A DNA stretch of 64,000 nucleotides from Embleya sp045207785 (GCF_045207785.1 NZ_CP108776.1:1612001-1676000), one strand, 5' to 3'. Counted from the stretch's first letter, positions 34,320-47,090 are shown. A program made the numbers and translations. Notes: generated from the sequence alone by a model not told the origin.

Positions 34320-35180
34320 TCACTGGTGCCGGTACGGAGCGGCTTCGGCATCGGCCGCGTGGAGCTGGAGCATGCGCCGGGCCCGCAGGACGAACGGCGG
34401 GGCCAGCACGCGGTCCTTCTCGACCGCGAAGCCGTAGGGCGTGTTGTCGTAGTCCTCGACGACGCGCCGGTATTCGGCGATCTCGTCCGGGCCGACCGAG
34501 AATGCCTCGGCGATCACGTCCACCTGCCGGGGGTGGATGGCGGCCTTGCCGGTGAATCCGGCGTCCCGCGCCGCCCGGCATTGCGCCTCGACCAGGGCCA
34601 GGTCGTGCAGTTCGAACGAGTTGGTGTCGATGGCGGGCAGCCGGTGCCTGGCCGCGGCGACACAGAGCCGGGCCCGCGCGTAGTCCAGGTACGTCTCGTT
34701 CGCGGCGTACAGCTCGGCCGTCAGGTCGGCCTGGCCGAAGCACAGGCCGTCGCTCACCGCGGCGATGGCGAAGGCGTTCTCGACGGCGTCGACGGTCTCG
34801 ATGAAGCTGACGACGCGCGGCGGGTGCGAGGTACGCGCGAGCAGTGACCGGTAGACCGCCACGTCGCCGGGTCCGGCGATCTTGGGGATGAAGATCGCGT
34901 CGATCGCAACGCCGCCGATCATGGCGTCCTGGTCGATCAACGCCTTCATGTCCTCCAGGCCGTCGTAGGTCGCGATGCTGTTCACCCGCAGGCCGAGGGC
35001 GGGCAGCCCGGCCCGGGTCAGGTCCGCCGCCGCCAGGCCCGCGCGCGCCTCGGCCTTCCTGACCGGATGGGTGGAGTCCTCCAGGTCCAAAACGAGCATG
35101 TCCGCCCGGACCCGGCCCGGCCGGGCCACCGAATCCAGCAGCAACGCCGGGGTGTAGAGGAGACTCGCGTGCGGCTTCAT
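34320..35180 (-). CDS. CitE-like HpcH/HpaI aldolase/lyase family protein
   Basis: A 286-residue TIM-barrel protein of the citrate-lyase beta-subunit-like family. The Mg2+/substrate motifs are VLDLEDSTHPVRKAEAR near the N-terminus, the Arg in LGLRVNS, PKI in DAIFIPKIAGPGD, the metal-binding Glu in VSFIETVDAVENA and Asp in CFGQADLTAE, and the terminal KAAIHPRQVD. Relatives cleave or form malyl- or beta-hydroxyacyl-CoA thioesters, and HpcH-type aldolases appear in aminoketone pseudodipeptide pathways such as ketomemicin. It overlaps the 2OG-oxygenase stop (ATGA). It could add or remove a two-carbon or oxalyl unit on the CoA ester handled by the MaoC protein. Confidence 0.87.
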   Translation of the reverse strand: MKPHASLLYTPALLLDSVARPGRVRADMLVLDLEDSTHPVRKAEARAGLAAADLTRAGLPALGLRVNSIATYDGLEDMKALIDQDAMIGGVAIDAIFIPKIAGPGDVAVYRSLLARTSHPPRVVSFIETVDAVENAFAIAAVSDGLCFGQADLTAELYAANETYLDYARARLCVAAARHRLPAIDTNSFELHDLALVEAQCRAARDAGFTGKAAIHPRQVDVIAEAFSVGPDEIAEYRRVVEDYDNTPYGFAVEKDRVLAPPFVLRARRMLQLHAADAEAAPYRHQ

Positions 35181-36124
35181 CGTGCGCTCTCCCTTCCGAA
35201 CAGCAGGTTCATCTTCCGCAGCGAGAACTCCTCGTAGCGGATCGGCTCGTACTTCGCGGGGCGGTCCGTCGCGAACTTCGGGAAGCACTCGATGACCGTG
35301 TCGTCGTTGGCCAGCTTGAAGAACGCGATGGACTGCCGCCGCCGGTCGGCGAGCCGGACCCGGTGCGGCGTCGAGACGTACTCGTCGTTCGACCAACGGG
35401 CCATCAGGTCACCGATGTTGACGATGAAGCTGTCGCGGTCTCGGACGTCGATGTCCAGCCACCGGCCCGAGCGATCCTGGATCTGCAGGCCGGGGCCGTC
35501 CTGGGTGAGCAGCGTGATCAGCGTGCCGTCGGTGTGCTGCCCCATGCCCTGGTCGTTGACGAACTCCGGGGCGATTCCCGGGTAGAGGTGCGATCGGAGC
35601 GAGTCGTTCGACGTGTCCGTCCGGGTGGCGAAGAAGTCGCGCGGCAGGTCGAGGGCCAGGGCCAGCAGCTCGGCGATCCGGCCGGCCACGCTCTCGCATG
35701 CCTCGAAGTACCGCTTCAGTGCCGTGCGGAGCGCCGCACCCGTCTCGTCGGCGGGAAAGGGCAGGTCCTCGTCGTCGCGCAGGATCAGCCGGCCGACGCT
35801 GAACTTCTCGACGTAGTCCGACGGCATGCCGTGCTTGCCGGTGTAGGCGTAGGCGTTCTCGGACAGCAGAGCGCTGTGTCCGTAGGGGCTGTAGTCGTTG
35901 TCGCCGCGCACGGTGCTCGTACGCATCGCGAATTCGCGCTTCGTGACGAGCGGGAGCCGGAAGAAGCGGAGCGACGCGGCGTAGGCGTCGTCGAAGACCT
36001 CGGGGGCGATCCCGTGGCCGCGCACGATGAAGAATCCCGTTCGCCGGCACGCTTCGGAGATCTCGTCGGCGACCTCCCGCTCGGCCTCCGGGCGCGCCGG
36101 TTCCAAGGTGATGACCGGGATCAT
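35177..36124 (-). CDS. 2-oxoglutarate/Fe(II)-dependent oxygenase, isopenicillin-N-synthase-like
   Basis: A 315-residue double-stranded beta-helix oxygenase with a DIOX_N domain (TGFFIVRGHGI) and the catalytic 2OG-FeII_Oxy domain. The iron triad is His197 and Asp199 in GQHTDGTLITLL and His254 in TPHRVRL. The 2OG-binding Arg-x-Ser is in RRQSIAFF. The length is standard. ATG 36124 overlaps the MaoC stop (ATGA). It probably hydroxylates, desaturates or cyclises a pathway intermediate in the cytoplasm, consuming O2 and 2-oxoglutarate. The regiochemistry cannot be predicted. Confidence 0.92.
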   Translation of the reverse strand: MIPVITLEPARPEAEREVADEISEACRRTGFFIVRGHGIAPEVFDDAYAASLRFFRLPLVTKREFAMRTSTVRGDNDYSPYGHSALLSENAYAYTGKHGMPSDYVEKFSVGRLILRDDEDLPFPADETGAALRTALKRYFEACESVAGRIAELLALALDLPRDFFATRTDTSNDSLRSHLYPGIAPEFVNDQGMGQHTDGTLITLLTQDGPGLQIQDRSGRWLDIDVRDRDSFIVNIGDLMARWSNDEYVSTPHRVRLADRRRQSIAFFKLANDDTVIECFPKFATDRPAKYEPIRYEEFSLRKMNLLFGRESAR

Positions 36125-36624
36125 CGGTCTTCCTTCTGCCGGGGGACGAGGATCGTCCGCTCGAATTCGATCACTGTCGCGCCGTCCTGGTTCAGGCCGG
36201 TGGTGTGGACGGTCACGATCCCTTCACCGGGCCGGTTCCTCGACTCCCGCTTGGTGAGGATGCGGGTCCGCGCGTAGAGCGTGTCGCCGACGAACACCGG
36301 TGCGGTCAGCCGCACTTTGTCCCAGCCGAGGTTGGCGACGCCCTTGGAGCTGATGGTGGCCACGGTCATCCCGTTGACGATCCCGAAGGTGACCAGGCTC
36401 GACACCACCAGCCGGCCGAACGCGGTCTGCTCGGCGTAGACGGCGTCGATGTGCAGCGGATGCTGGTTGAGGCAGAGCAGGGAGCTCCATACGTTGTCGC
36501 TCATGGTGATCGTCCGGCCCGGCCGGTGCTCGACGACCTCGCCGGGGACGAAGTCCTCGTAGACCATGCCGCCGTCTTCCCGGTAGGTTCCGGGGCCGAC
36601 GGCGACGAATGAGTTCGTCTTCAC
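36121..36624 (-). CDS. MaoC-like (hot-dog) dehydratase/hydratase
   Basis: A 167-residue hot-dog-fold protein with the hydratase-2 style motif LNQHPLHIDAVYAEQTAFG and GVANLGWDKVRLTAPVFVGD, resembling mesaconyl-CoA hydratases and other MaoC enzymes. GTG 36624 has AAGGAGAG upstream and overlaps the LeuA-like stop (GTGA). Placed second in the operon, it could dehydrate the substituted malate-type product of the LeuA-like synthase after activation, or hydrate an enoyl intermediate. Alternatively it may act on the CitE-like reaction product. Confidence 0.87.
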   Translation of the reverse strand: MKTNSFVAVGPGTYREDGGMVYEDFVPGEVVEHRPGRTITMSDNVWSSLLCLNQHPLHIDAVYAEQTAFGRLVVSSLVTFGIVNGMTVATISSKGVANLGWDKVRLTAPVFVGDTLYARTRILTKRESRNRPGEGIVTVHTTGLNQDGATVIEFERTILVPRQKEDR

Positions 36625-38345
36625 CGCTTCTCTCCTTCGATGCCGGCTTCGATGCCGGCTCGGCGCAGTGCCGACCGGGCCGATCTCAGCGCCGCGTCGG
36701 CGGCCGTCGGGGCCAGGCCGACTCCCCAGAACGTCCGGCCTCCCGCGTCCAGGGCCGCGAAACAGGCTTTCGACTCGGCCGTCGTGGCTGATGCGGCTGA
36801 TGTGGCTGATGCGGTTGATGCCGCCGTTGCGGCCGACCTGCTCGTGACGACAACCTGGGTGAACTCGACTCCATACGCCGCGGCGAGCTCCACGACGACC
36901 TCGCGCTCGTCGGCATCGGGGCGCGACGCGGGCGAGTCGTCGACGCAGTAGGTCTCCTGGAAGAGCCGCCAGATCTCGGCCGGGCCCAGTTCGCGCGCCG
37001 TGGCGTCGGTGACGTCCTGGACGGCGGTCGCGAAGTCGCGCCGCAGTCCCGTCGGCAGGTCGAGCCCCCAACCGGTCTTCAGCACATAGGCGATGCCGCC
37101 CTTGCCCGACTGGCTGTTCACGCGGATGATCGCCTGATAGTCGCGGCCGACGTCCTTCGGGTCGATCGGCAGGTACGGGACCTGCCATGCCAGGTCTCCG
37201 ACGTCCCGACCGCCGCTCGCGGCCAGCGCCGCCAGGCCCTTCGCGATGGCGTCCTGGTGGGTGCCGGAGAAGGCGGTGTACACCAGGTCTCCGGCGTAGG
37301 GGTGTCGCGGGTGCACCGGCAACCGGTTGCAGTCCTCGACGATCTCGCGGACGGCGTCGATGTCGGAGATCTCCAGCTCGGGATCGACGCCGCGGCTGAA
37401 CAGGTTGAGCGCGAGCGTCACCAGACAGACGTTCCCGGTGCGCTCGCCGTTGCCGAACAGCGTGCCCTCGACCCGGTCGGCCCCGGCCAGCAGCGCCAGT
37501 TCGGCCGACGCGACGGCCGTACCTCGATCGTTGTGCGGGTGCACCGACAGGATGATCGACTCCCGTCGATCGAGGTTGCGGTGCATCCACTCCACCTGGT
37601 CGGCGAAGACATTGGGCGAGTGCGTCTCCACGGTGGTCGGGAGATTCAGCACGAGCGGCCGGTCGGGTGTGGCGTCGACGACCTCCGCGACACGGTTCGC
37701 GATCTCCAGCGCGAACTCAGGCTCGGTCACGTTGAAGGTCTCCGGCGAGTACTCGAACCGGATGTCCGAGCCGGTCTCGCGCTCCGCCAGCCGCACCATG
37801 TGCCGCGCGCCGTCGACGGCCATGCGCAGGACCTCCTCCCGCGACATGCCGAACACCACCTCGCGCCACAGACACGCCGTCGCGTGACACAAATGCACCA
37901 CCGCGCGTTCGGCTCCGCGAATCGCGTCGAAGGTCCGCTCGATGAGTTCGGGGCGGGCCGGCGTGAAAACCGACACCGTCACGTCGTCCGGAATCCCCTC
38001 CTTGGCCACCAATTCCCGAACGAAATCGAAATCGTCGACGCTCGCCGCCGGATATCCGATCTCGATATCTTTGAAACCCATCGCGACGAGCAGTTCGAAC
38101 ATGCGCTTCTTCCGGCGCATGTCCATGGGCTCGGCCAGGGCCTGATTCCCGTCCCGGAGATCGACCGAGGCCCACACCGGAGCGCGATCGAGCACCCGAT
38201 CGGGCCACCCTCGCGACCGGCCGGCCGGCCGCCCCGTCGGCTCGTCCCGCGCATAGCGGTGAAACGGCATCGACGAGGGGCGCTGCGGAAATCCCCGATG
38301 CTGCCCCGACAAAGAAAATGGCGAGCCCGTTGCACTTACTCCCAC
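36621..38345 (-). CDS. 2-isopropylmalate synthase-like (LeuA paralogue) first gene of the operon
   Basis: A 574-residue acyltransferase of the LeuA type II group. The N-terminal MPFHRYARDEPTG, then WASVDLRDGNQALAEPMD, FKDIEIGYP, LPTTVETHSPNVF and the metal site SVHPHNDRGTA are all present, with FGNGERTGN as the family's glycine-rich segment. The C-terminal regulatory domain is interrupted by an Ala/Ser/Thr tract (about residues 520-540), which might alter leucine feedback. GTG 38345 has GAGGGAG about six bases upstream. It should condense acetyl-CoA with an alpha-keto acid. As part of a biosynthetic operon it is probably a pathway-dedicated paralogue making an unusual substituted malate. Confidence 0.88.
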   Translation of the reverse strand: MGVSATGSPFSLSGQHRGFPQRPSSMPFHRYARDEPTGRPAGRSRGWPDRVLDRAPVWASVDLRDGNQALAEPMDMRRKKRMFELLVAMGFKDIEIGYPAASVDDFDFVRELVAKEGIPDDVTVSVFTPARPELIERTFDAIRGAERAVVHLCHATACLWREVVFGMSREEVLRMAVDGARHMVRLAERETGSDIRFEYSPETFNVTEPEFALEIANRVAEVVDATPDRPLVLNLPTTVETHSPNVFADQVEWMHRNLDRRESIILSVHPHNDRGTAVASAELALLAGADRVEGTLFGNGERTGNVCLVTLALNLFSRGVDPELEISDIDAVREIVEDCNRLPVHPRHPYAGDLVYTAFSGTHQDAIAKGLAALAASGGRDVGDLAWQVPYLPIDPKDVGRDYQAIIRVNSQSGKGGIAYVLKTGWGLDLPTGLRRDFATAVQDVTDATARELGPAEIWRLFQETYCVDDSPASRPDADEREVVVELAAAYGVEFTQVVVTSRSAATAASTASATSAASATTAESKACFAALDAGGRTFWGVGLAPTAADAALRSARSALRRAGIEAGIEGEKR

Positions 38346-38481
38346 GATGACTCCCTCTCGCAGTTCTCAGCGCTCCGACAGTACGAGCGCGCACCACGGC
38401 GGGAAATCAGAGGATCCTCTAGACCGAACCCTGGAATCGGACTAATTCAGCGTATTCAGGCCCGGCCGGCAGATTTCCCGG

Positions 38482-38512
38482 TTGACGTCACCGGTTTCGA
38501 CACGGCTAGGAT
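38482..38512 (+). promoter_or_regulatory. Sigma-70-type promoter candidate for the exporter/CAR genes
   Basis: TTGACG (38482-38487) and TAGGAT (38507-38512) are separated by 19 bases, a little longer than ideal, and lie 55 bases before the exporter ATG. They sit in the 222-base divergent gap that must also contain the promoter of the 12-gene operon on the other strand. Confidence 0.45.
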
Positions 38513-38567
38513 TTCGCAACACTGCTCGGCAACGAATTCACTGCCTCGTGTCACCGCCTCATGCGAA

Positions 38568-39998
38568 ATGGCAACCTCCATGGCCAACTCGACCAGTTCC
38601 GACAACTACGCGCCGAAAGTGGGCAATGCGGCCCTGCGACCCGGCCGCGTTCTGGCGGTGGTCAGCCTGGGCTACGGGATGATCGTCATCGACATCAGCA
38701 TCGTCAACGTCGCGATCCCGGCGATCCGTTCCAGCCTGCACGCGAGCCTGGCGACGATGCAGCTCGTCGTCGACGCGTACGTGATCGTCCTCGCCAGCCT
38801 CGTGCTGGCCGGAGCCGCGGCGGTCGGACGGTACGGCGCGGTGCCGATGTTCCGCCTCGGCATCGCCGTGTTCGGGGTGACATCCCTGTTGTGCGGAGCC
38901 GCTCCCGACGGCGCCGTGCTGGTGGCCATGCGGGCGGCACAGGGACTTGGCGCGGTATTGCTCGTGCCTGCCACGTTGGTGATGCTCTCCGACACCTACA
39001 AGGACCCGAACGATCGTGCCAAAGCCGTGGCCGTCTGGGCGATGGTCGCCGGCAGCCCGGTCGCGTTCGGCCCCATTCTCGGCGGCGCCCTCGTCGCGGC
39101 GGTCGGATGGCGGAGCATCTTCTTCGTCAATGTGCCGGTCGTCCTGGTCACCTTGTGGCTTTCGGCCCGTCATATGCCGCGGAGCGAAGGGGACAAGGAG
39201 GATAGGGAGGACAAGGAGGACAAGAAAAAGGAACCCCAGGATGTCCCGGGGCAGTTCCTGGCCATCGTCTTCCTCGGCGGTGTCGCGCTGGCTCTCACCG
39301 AAGGGCGCGAGCTGGGCTGGACCGCCCCGCTGCCCGTCGTGGCATCCGTGACGGCGCTCGTCGCGTTCGCCGCCTTCGTGGTCAGACAGCGCACGTACGC
39401 GTTCCCCATGATCCCGAGCGACCTGTTCCGAGCCCCGGGATTTCGCGGCTTCGTCACGGTGGGCCTGCTGCTCTTCACCGGCTACTACGGGCTGGTGTTC
39501 TCCATCAGCGTGTTCCTCCAGCAGGTGCACGGTTACGGTCCGGTCGCCACCGGACTCTGCTTCCTGCCTTCGGCGCTGCCGATCACCTTCATGCCCCTGG
39601 TCGCCGGACGCGTCAACGCCGGACTCGGCCCCCTACGGGTCCTGGTCGTCGCGACATTCCTGACCCTGGTCGGCGGGCTGCTGCTGATCGTCGTGGGCGG
39701 TGACGCCCCGATCGGTGTCGGGATCGGGCTCACGTTCATCGGACTCGGCTTCGGTCTCGCGACCGTGCCGCAGATCACCCTGGTCATGGCGACGGCCCCG
39801 CAGCACCGCATGGCCATCGCCAGTGGACTGCTGTCGGCGGCCCGACAGTCGGGAACCATGATCGGCGTCGCCCTGATCGGCGGTCTCCAGTCCGGCGACA
39901 ACATCGCCGCACCGGCGCTCGCGGCCGTCGTGGCCTATCTGCTGATGGCGGTGGCCGCCGGCCTCGGTGGTCGAAGACTGCCCGCCCACACCGCCTAG
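38568..39998 (+). CDS. MFS drug/metabolite exporter (DHA-type, EmrB/QacA-like)
   Basis: A 476-residue major-facilitator protein with about 13-14 membrane segments. The first helix carries the IDISIVNVAIPAI signature of drug:H+ antiporters, motif A-like GRYGAVPMF follows and GSPVAFGPILGGAL matches the antiporter motif C. The cytoplasmic loop after helix 6 is an unusual 20-residue run of Asp/Glu/Lys (about residues 204-224), encoded by a purine-rich repeat. ATG 38568 is the first in-frame start; another ATG four codons later is possible and neither has a strong ribosome site. It is divergent from the biosynthetic operon and probably exports its product. Confidence 0.88.
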   Translation: MATSMANSTSSDNYAPKVGNAALRPGRVLAVVSLGYGMIVIDISIVNVAIPAIRSSLHASLATMQLVVDAYVIVLASLVLAGAAAVGRYGAVPMFRLGIAVFGVTSLLCGAAPDGAVLVAMRAAQGLGAVLLVPATLVMLSDTYKDPNDRAKAVAVWAMVAGSPVAFGPILGGALVAAVGWRSIFFVNVPVVLVTLWLSARHMPRSEGDKEDREDKEDKKKEPQDVPGQFLAIVFLGGVALALTEGRELGWTAPLPVVASVTALVAFAAFVVRQRTYAFPMIPSDLFRAPGFRGFVTVGLLLFTGYYGLVFSISVFLQQVHGYGPVATGLCFLPSALPITFMPLVAGRVNAGLGPLRVLVVATFLTLVGGLLLIVVGGDAPIGVGIGLTFIGLGFGLATVPQITLVMATAPQHRMAIASGLLSAARQSGTMIGVALIGGLQSGDNIAAPALAAVVAYLLMAVAAGLGGRRLPAHTA

Positions 39999-40056
39999 TG
40001 CCGTGCACGGTCCTCGGGGCATCGGTTCATCGGACTCATCACATACCGGAGCACTC

Positions 40057-43722
<3,666 letters not shown>

Positions 43723-43831
43723 GACGCCCGTGCACGACATCGAGCACACCCACGCCGCGCTTACCGAGACCGAGCCGCACATCGGGGCCGACGACCTACG
43801 ACCATGAAACAAAAACGTTCCCGGCTGGTCA

Positions 43832-45718
43832 CTAAGTGCGGGTGGGGTACAGGCGGGCACGTATGGCCGCGACAGCACCGCGAGCGTCGGCGGACTCCGG
43901 GTTGGCGACGATTGCGGCGAACGTGGAAGCGGCCTCGTGATCCGGGTCGAGAGCGCGCGCCTCCGCCTCGCAGACACGTGCCCAGCGCAGCGCCTCCGCC
44001 TCTCCTTGCGCCACCGTCAGCATCAGGAAGCCCACCATCCCGTAGAGGCGTTCCCCCCTGACCTTCGTCGGAACATCCGGGGCTTCCTCCTCGCCCAGCC
44101 GAGCCAGCGCGTCGACGTAGACGTTGCGGAAAAGATCCGGGATCCCCGCGGACCGAATCATGTCCCGAATGAGCCGAGGCATTTTCGACGTGTGAATAGG
44201 CGCGACAAGCGCGCTCTCGTAGTCGGCCAGTGCCTGCGTCCACTTGCCTTGGACGATGCGGGAGTGGGCGAGCAGCGCATGCGTTACCCCGTCGGTCAAC
44301 GGCGGATCCCCGGACGTCAGCTCTTTCTCGGCGCCGACGAAGTCATAGGCCCTGATAAGCAGTCCGGCCCGTTGCAAGCGACCCAGGGAGGCACCGGACG
44401 TCAGCGCCAGGACCACGTCCAATGACCGCATGGCCTCGGCCTGACAACCCGACTCGGCTTGTATGCGAGCGAGTTCGATGAGCGGGTGGCGATGGTCCTC
44501 GGCCGCGAGCCGGGTCGCGTGGGCGGCCACCGCCACTGCCTCGGTTTGACGCCCCAGTAAGAGCAGTACGCGCCAGTGCCGGCAAGCGAGTTCGATGTCG
44601 TGTGGGTGCCGGGACACTGCGGCCTCCGCACGATCGAGGGCCTCGTGGGGCCGTTCAAGCTCCACGTCGGCGTCGATGGCGATGCAGTGGGTACGGGATT
44701 CGGCATCGTACCCATCGGCGAGCAGGCCGGCCGCCAGACCGCGCGCGGTGACGTGGTCGCCGTCTTCGTCGGCGATGACCATCGCCGCCTCGCGGCCTGC
44801 ACAGTGCGTCGGGTCGGCCGCCAGGATCGCGGTGACCAGAGCGCGCGCCCGCTCGCGGGTCGCCTGAGGCCACGCGTGTCCGTAGGTCGCCGCCGCCTGC
44901 CACATCTCCCTGACCAACCGCGCTTGTTGGGTGAGGAGTTCGCCGTCACTACCGGCGCTTCCCGGCACGCCGAGACGGGGGTGCCCGACCGCAGCGCAAA
45001 CCAAGGCGTAGACATCGGCCAGTTGCTCGACGATTGCGTTGGTCTCGATGTCCCGAATCACCCGGCGGATGGTCCTCGGCGACGGGTCCAGACGCAGGCA
45101 GGTCATCAGCAGGTCGCGAGCCTCTTCCACGTGCCCGAGCCACAGCTTGACCAGAGCCATCCTTGCCTGGATGTCCGGGCTGTGTGGGGCCCGAGCGAGG
45201 GCGTCGGCCAGCGCGGCCTCGGCAGCCGGCCAGCGGTACATCCGGCTGTGCGCGATGCCGCGGACCTCGTATCCATCGCTGCTGTGGGCGTCCAGCCGGA
45301 TGGCCTCGTCGGCGGCCGCCAGCGCCTCGTCCACGCGGCCGGGAAGCAGGGTCAGGACGTTCCCCAGCAGGACCCACGAGTCCACGGCATCCGGGGCGAG
45401 TGCGATCGCGCGGCGGGCGTGCGATTCGGCCTCGGCCGTGCGGTTCTGGGCATAGCGGACCCAGGCGAGGCGCCGGTGGCCCCGAGCGGCGTTCGGGCGA
45501 CGGGCGATGAGGAGGCCGGCGACCACGGCGGCCTCGTCCAAGCGGTCGTCGCAATACAGCAACCGCGCAAGTTGATTCAGGCCGTCGACGTGCTCGGGAT
45601 CGGCCGCGAGGAGGCGGCGCAGCACCGGCTCTGCCTCGGCGTACCTACGGAGATCGATGAGGCTGCACGCCCGATCGACTTCCCTGCCCAAGGCGTCGGT
45701 GGCGCGCTCCGTCGGCAT
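43832..45718 (-). CDS. TPR-repeat protein partnered with AAA+ ATPase
   Basis: A 628-residue all-helical protein built of about a dozen tetratricopeptide-like repeats (for example LIDLRRYAEAEPVLRRLLA, WVLLGNVLTLLPGRVDEALA, GLAAGLLADGYDAESRTH). No enzyme motif, signal peptide or membrane segment is visible. ATG 45718 overlaps the preceding AAA ATPase stop by one base (TGATG), so the two proteins are co-translated. TPR scaffolds commonly bind partners or peptides; here the partner is probably the ATPase. The pair lies next to a defence island, and a conflict-system role is possible but unproven. Confidence 0.8.
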   Translation of the reverse strand: MPTERATDALGREVDRACSLIDLRRYAEAEPVLRRLLAADPEHVDGLNQLARLLYCDDRLDEAAVVAGLLIARRPNAARGHRRLAWVRYAQNRTAEAESHARRAIALAPDAVDSWVLLGNVLTLLPGRVDEALAAADEAIRLDAHSSDGYEVRGIAHSRMYRWPAAEAALADALARAPHSPDIQARMALVKLWLGHVEEARDLLMTCLRLDPSPRTIRRVIRDIETNAIVEQLADVYALVCAAVGHPRLGVPGSAGSDGELLTQQARLVREMWQAAATYGHAWPQATRERARALVTAILAADPTHCAGREAAMVIADEDGDHVTARGLAAGLLADGYDAESRTHCIAIDADVELERPHEALDRAEAAVSRHPHDIELACRHWRVLLLLGRQTEAVAVAAHATRLAAEDHRHPLIELARIQAESGCQAEAMRSLDVVLALTSGASLGRLQRAGLLIRAYDFVGAEKELTSGDPPLTDGVTHALLAHSRIVQGKWTQALADYESALVAPIHTSKMPRLIRDMIRSAGIPDLFRNVYVDALARLGEEEAPDVPTKVRGERLYGMVGFLMLTVAQGEAEALRWARVCEAEARALDPDHEAASTFAAIVANPESADARGAVAAIRARLYPTRT

Positions 45719-47025
45719 CAGAGCAGCTTCTTCTCGCGGAGGTAGGCGACGAGGTCGTCGTACGCGCCGCCCTCGTTCGCGAACAGCGCCACCGACTTGG
45801 CCGCCTCGAACCAAGGCGTGACCGATGACTTCAGCTCGCCCAGGGCGGTGTCGAAATCGGGCATGCCGATGAGCCGCACCTCGCCGGTGCGGATCGATGC
45901 GACGAGCGCCTTCTCGGCCGCCGACTCGCACAGGTGCGCCAGGTCCGCGCCCGAATAGCCGTCGGTGCGTTTGGCGAGCGACGTCACGTCGATCTCCTGG
46001 ATCGGGCGCTCCCGCAGGTGGAAGCGCAGGATCTCTTCGCGCGCGACCTCGTCCGGTGGCAGCACGAGCAGGGTGCGGTCGAAGCGGCCGGGGCGACGGA
46101 GCGCGGTGTCGACATCCCACGGGCTGTTGGTGGCGCCGAGCACGAACACGCCCTCGTTCTGGGCATCGACCGAGTCCAGCTCCTGCAGGAACTGGTTGAC
46201 GGTGGTGCGCATGGCGCTGCTGCGCAACTGGCTGCGGCGCTGTCCCAGCGCGTCCACCTCGTCGAAGAAGAGCACGCACGGGGCTTGGCGGCGCGCGGTC
46301 ATGAAGATCTCGTGCAGGTTCCGCTCGGAACTGCCGGTCCACATGTCGAGCACGTCCGAGATACCGATCGAGATGAACGACGCGCCCAGCTCACCCGCCA
46401 CCGCACGCGCGATGAACGTTTTGCCGCAACCCGGCGGGCCGTACAGGAGGAGGCCGCCGCGCAGCGACTTGCCGTACAGGCGGCGCAATTCGGGGTTGCG
46501 CATGGGGGCGAGGAAAGCGCTGTTGAGGCGGTCCTTGACCTGCTGGAGGCCGCCGACGTCAGCGAGCGTGACCGTGGGACGCTCCGTGTCGAAAGCGTCG
46601 GCCGGCTCCGGCCGGGCCTCGTCGTCGTTCGCCGCGCGGAAGCGTTCGGGCTTCGCGATGCCCTCCAGTTCGGCCTCGGCGGCCGACCAGTCGAAGGAGT
46701 TCTGCGCGGAGGCGGGAGCGCTCTCCGTCGGCGTCCGTACCTCGGCGGCTGAGGCGGACGGCGTCGGGGCTGCGGGCCTGGTGGCCGGGGCGGGCGCGGC
46801 GCCGGGGGGCTGACCGACAGCCTCGGCCATCAGTTCACGCGCCTGAGCCGAGCTCGGATCCAGCCGCAACGCCTCGGCGATCTCCATTACAGCGTCGACC
46901 GTGGCACCCTCGGCGATCAGCGCCTGCGCGAGGTGCAGGCGGTACCCGGGCTGGTCGGGTGCCGCCGCGACCGCTTGGCGCAGCGCCTTGACCAGAGGGC
47001 TTTCAGGGGAATCCGCTTCCGACAT
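45718..47025 (-). CDS. AAA+ ATPase with N-terminal TPR-like region
   Basis: A 435-residue protein. Residues 10-70 form TPR-like helices (YRLHLAQALIAEG), 75-110 are a Pro/Ala-rich linker and 155-400 are a classical FtsH/Cdc48-type AAA domain. Walker A is GPPGCGKT (196-203), Walker B is LFFDEVDAL (252-260), sensor 1 is LGATNSPWD and the arginine-finger region is RRPGRFDR. There is no protease or membrane segment. ATG 47025 has GGAG four bases upstream. The gene is followed, with one base overlap, by the TPR protein. It probably forms a hexamer that remodels proteins selected by its TPR parts. A pair of 28-bp repeats precedes it. Confidence 0.85.
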   Translation of the reverse strand: MSEADSPESPLVKALRQAVAAAPDQPGYRLHLAQALIAEGATVDAVMEIAEALRLDPSSAQARELMAEAVGQPPGAAPAPATRPAAPTPSASAAEVRTPTESAPASAQNSFDWSAAEAELEGIAKPERFRAANDDEARPEPADAFDTERPTVTLADVGGLQQVKDRLNSAFLAPMRNPELRRLYGKSLRGGLLLYGPPGCGKTFIARAVAGELGASFISIGISDVLDMWTGSSERNLHEIFMTARRQAPCVLFFDEVDALGQRRSQLRSSAMRTTVNQFLQELDSVDAQNEGVFVLGATNSPWDVDTALRRPGRFDRTLLVLPPDEVAREEILRFHLRERPIQEIDVTSLAKRTDGYSGADLAHLCESAAEKALVASIRTGEVRLIGMPDFDTALGELKSSVTPWFEAAKSVALFANEGGAYDDLVAYLREKKLL

Positions 47026-47090
47026 GCTGCTCCATTCAAAGATCCTCCGGGAGGCTAACGCTGTTGTTGTGTCGTCGCCTTGGCCCACGC

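Noticed and set aside
43731..43808. 25-codon frame right after the CAR gene
   Set aside because: No ribosome site and no conserved feature. It is too short to support as a gene.
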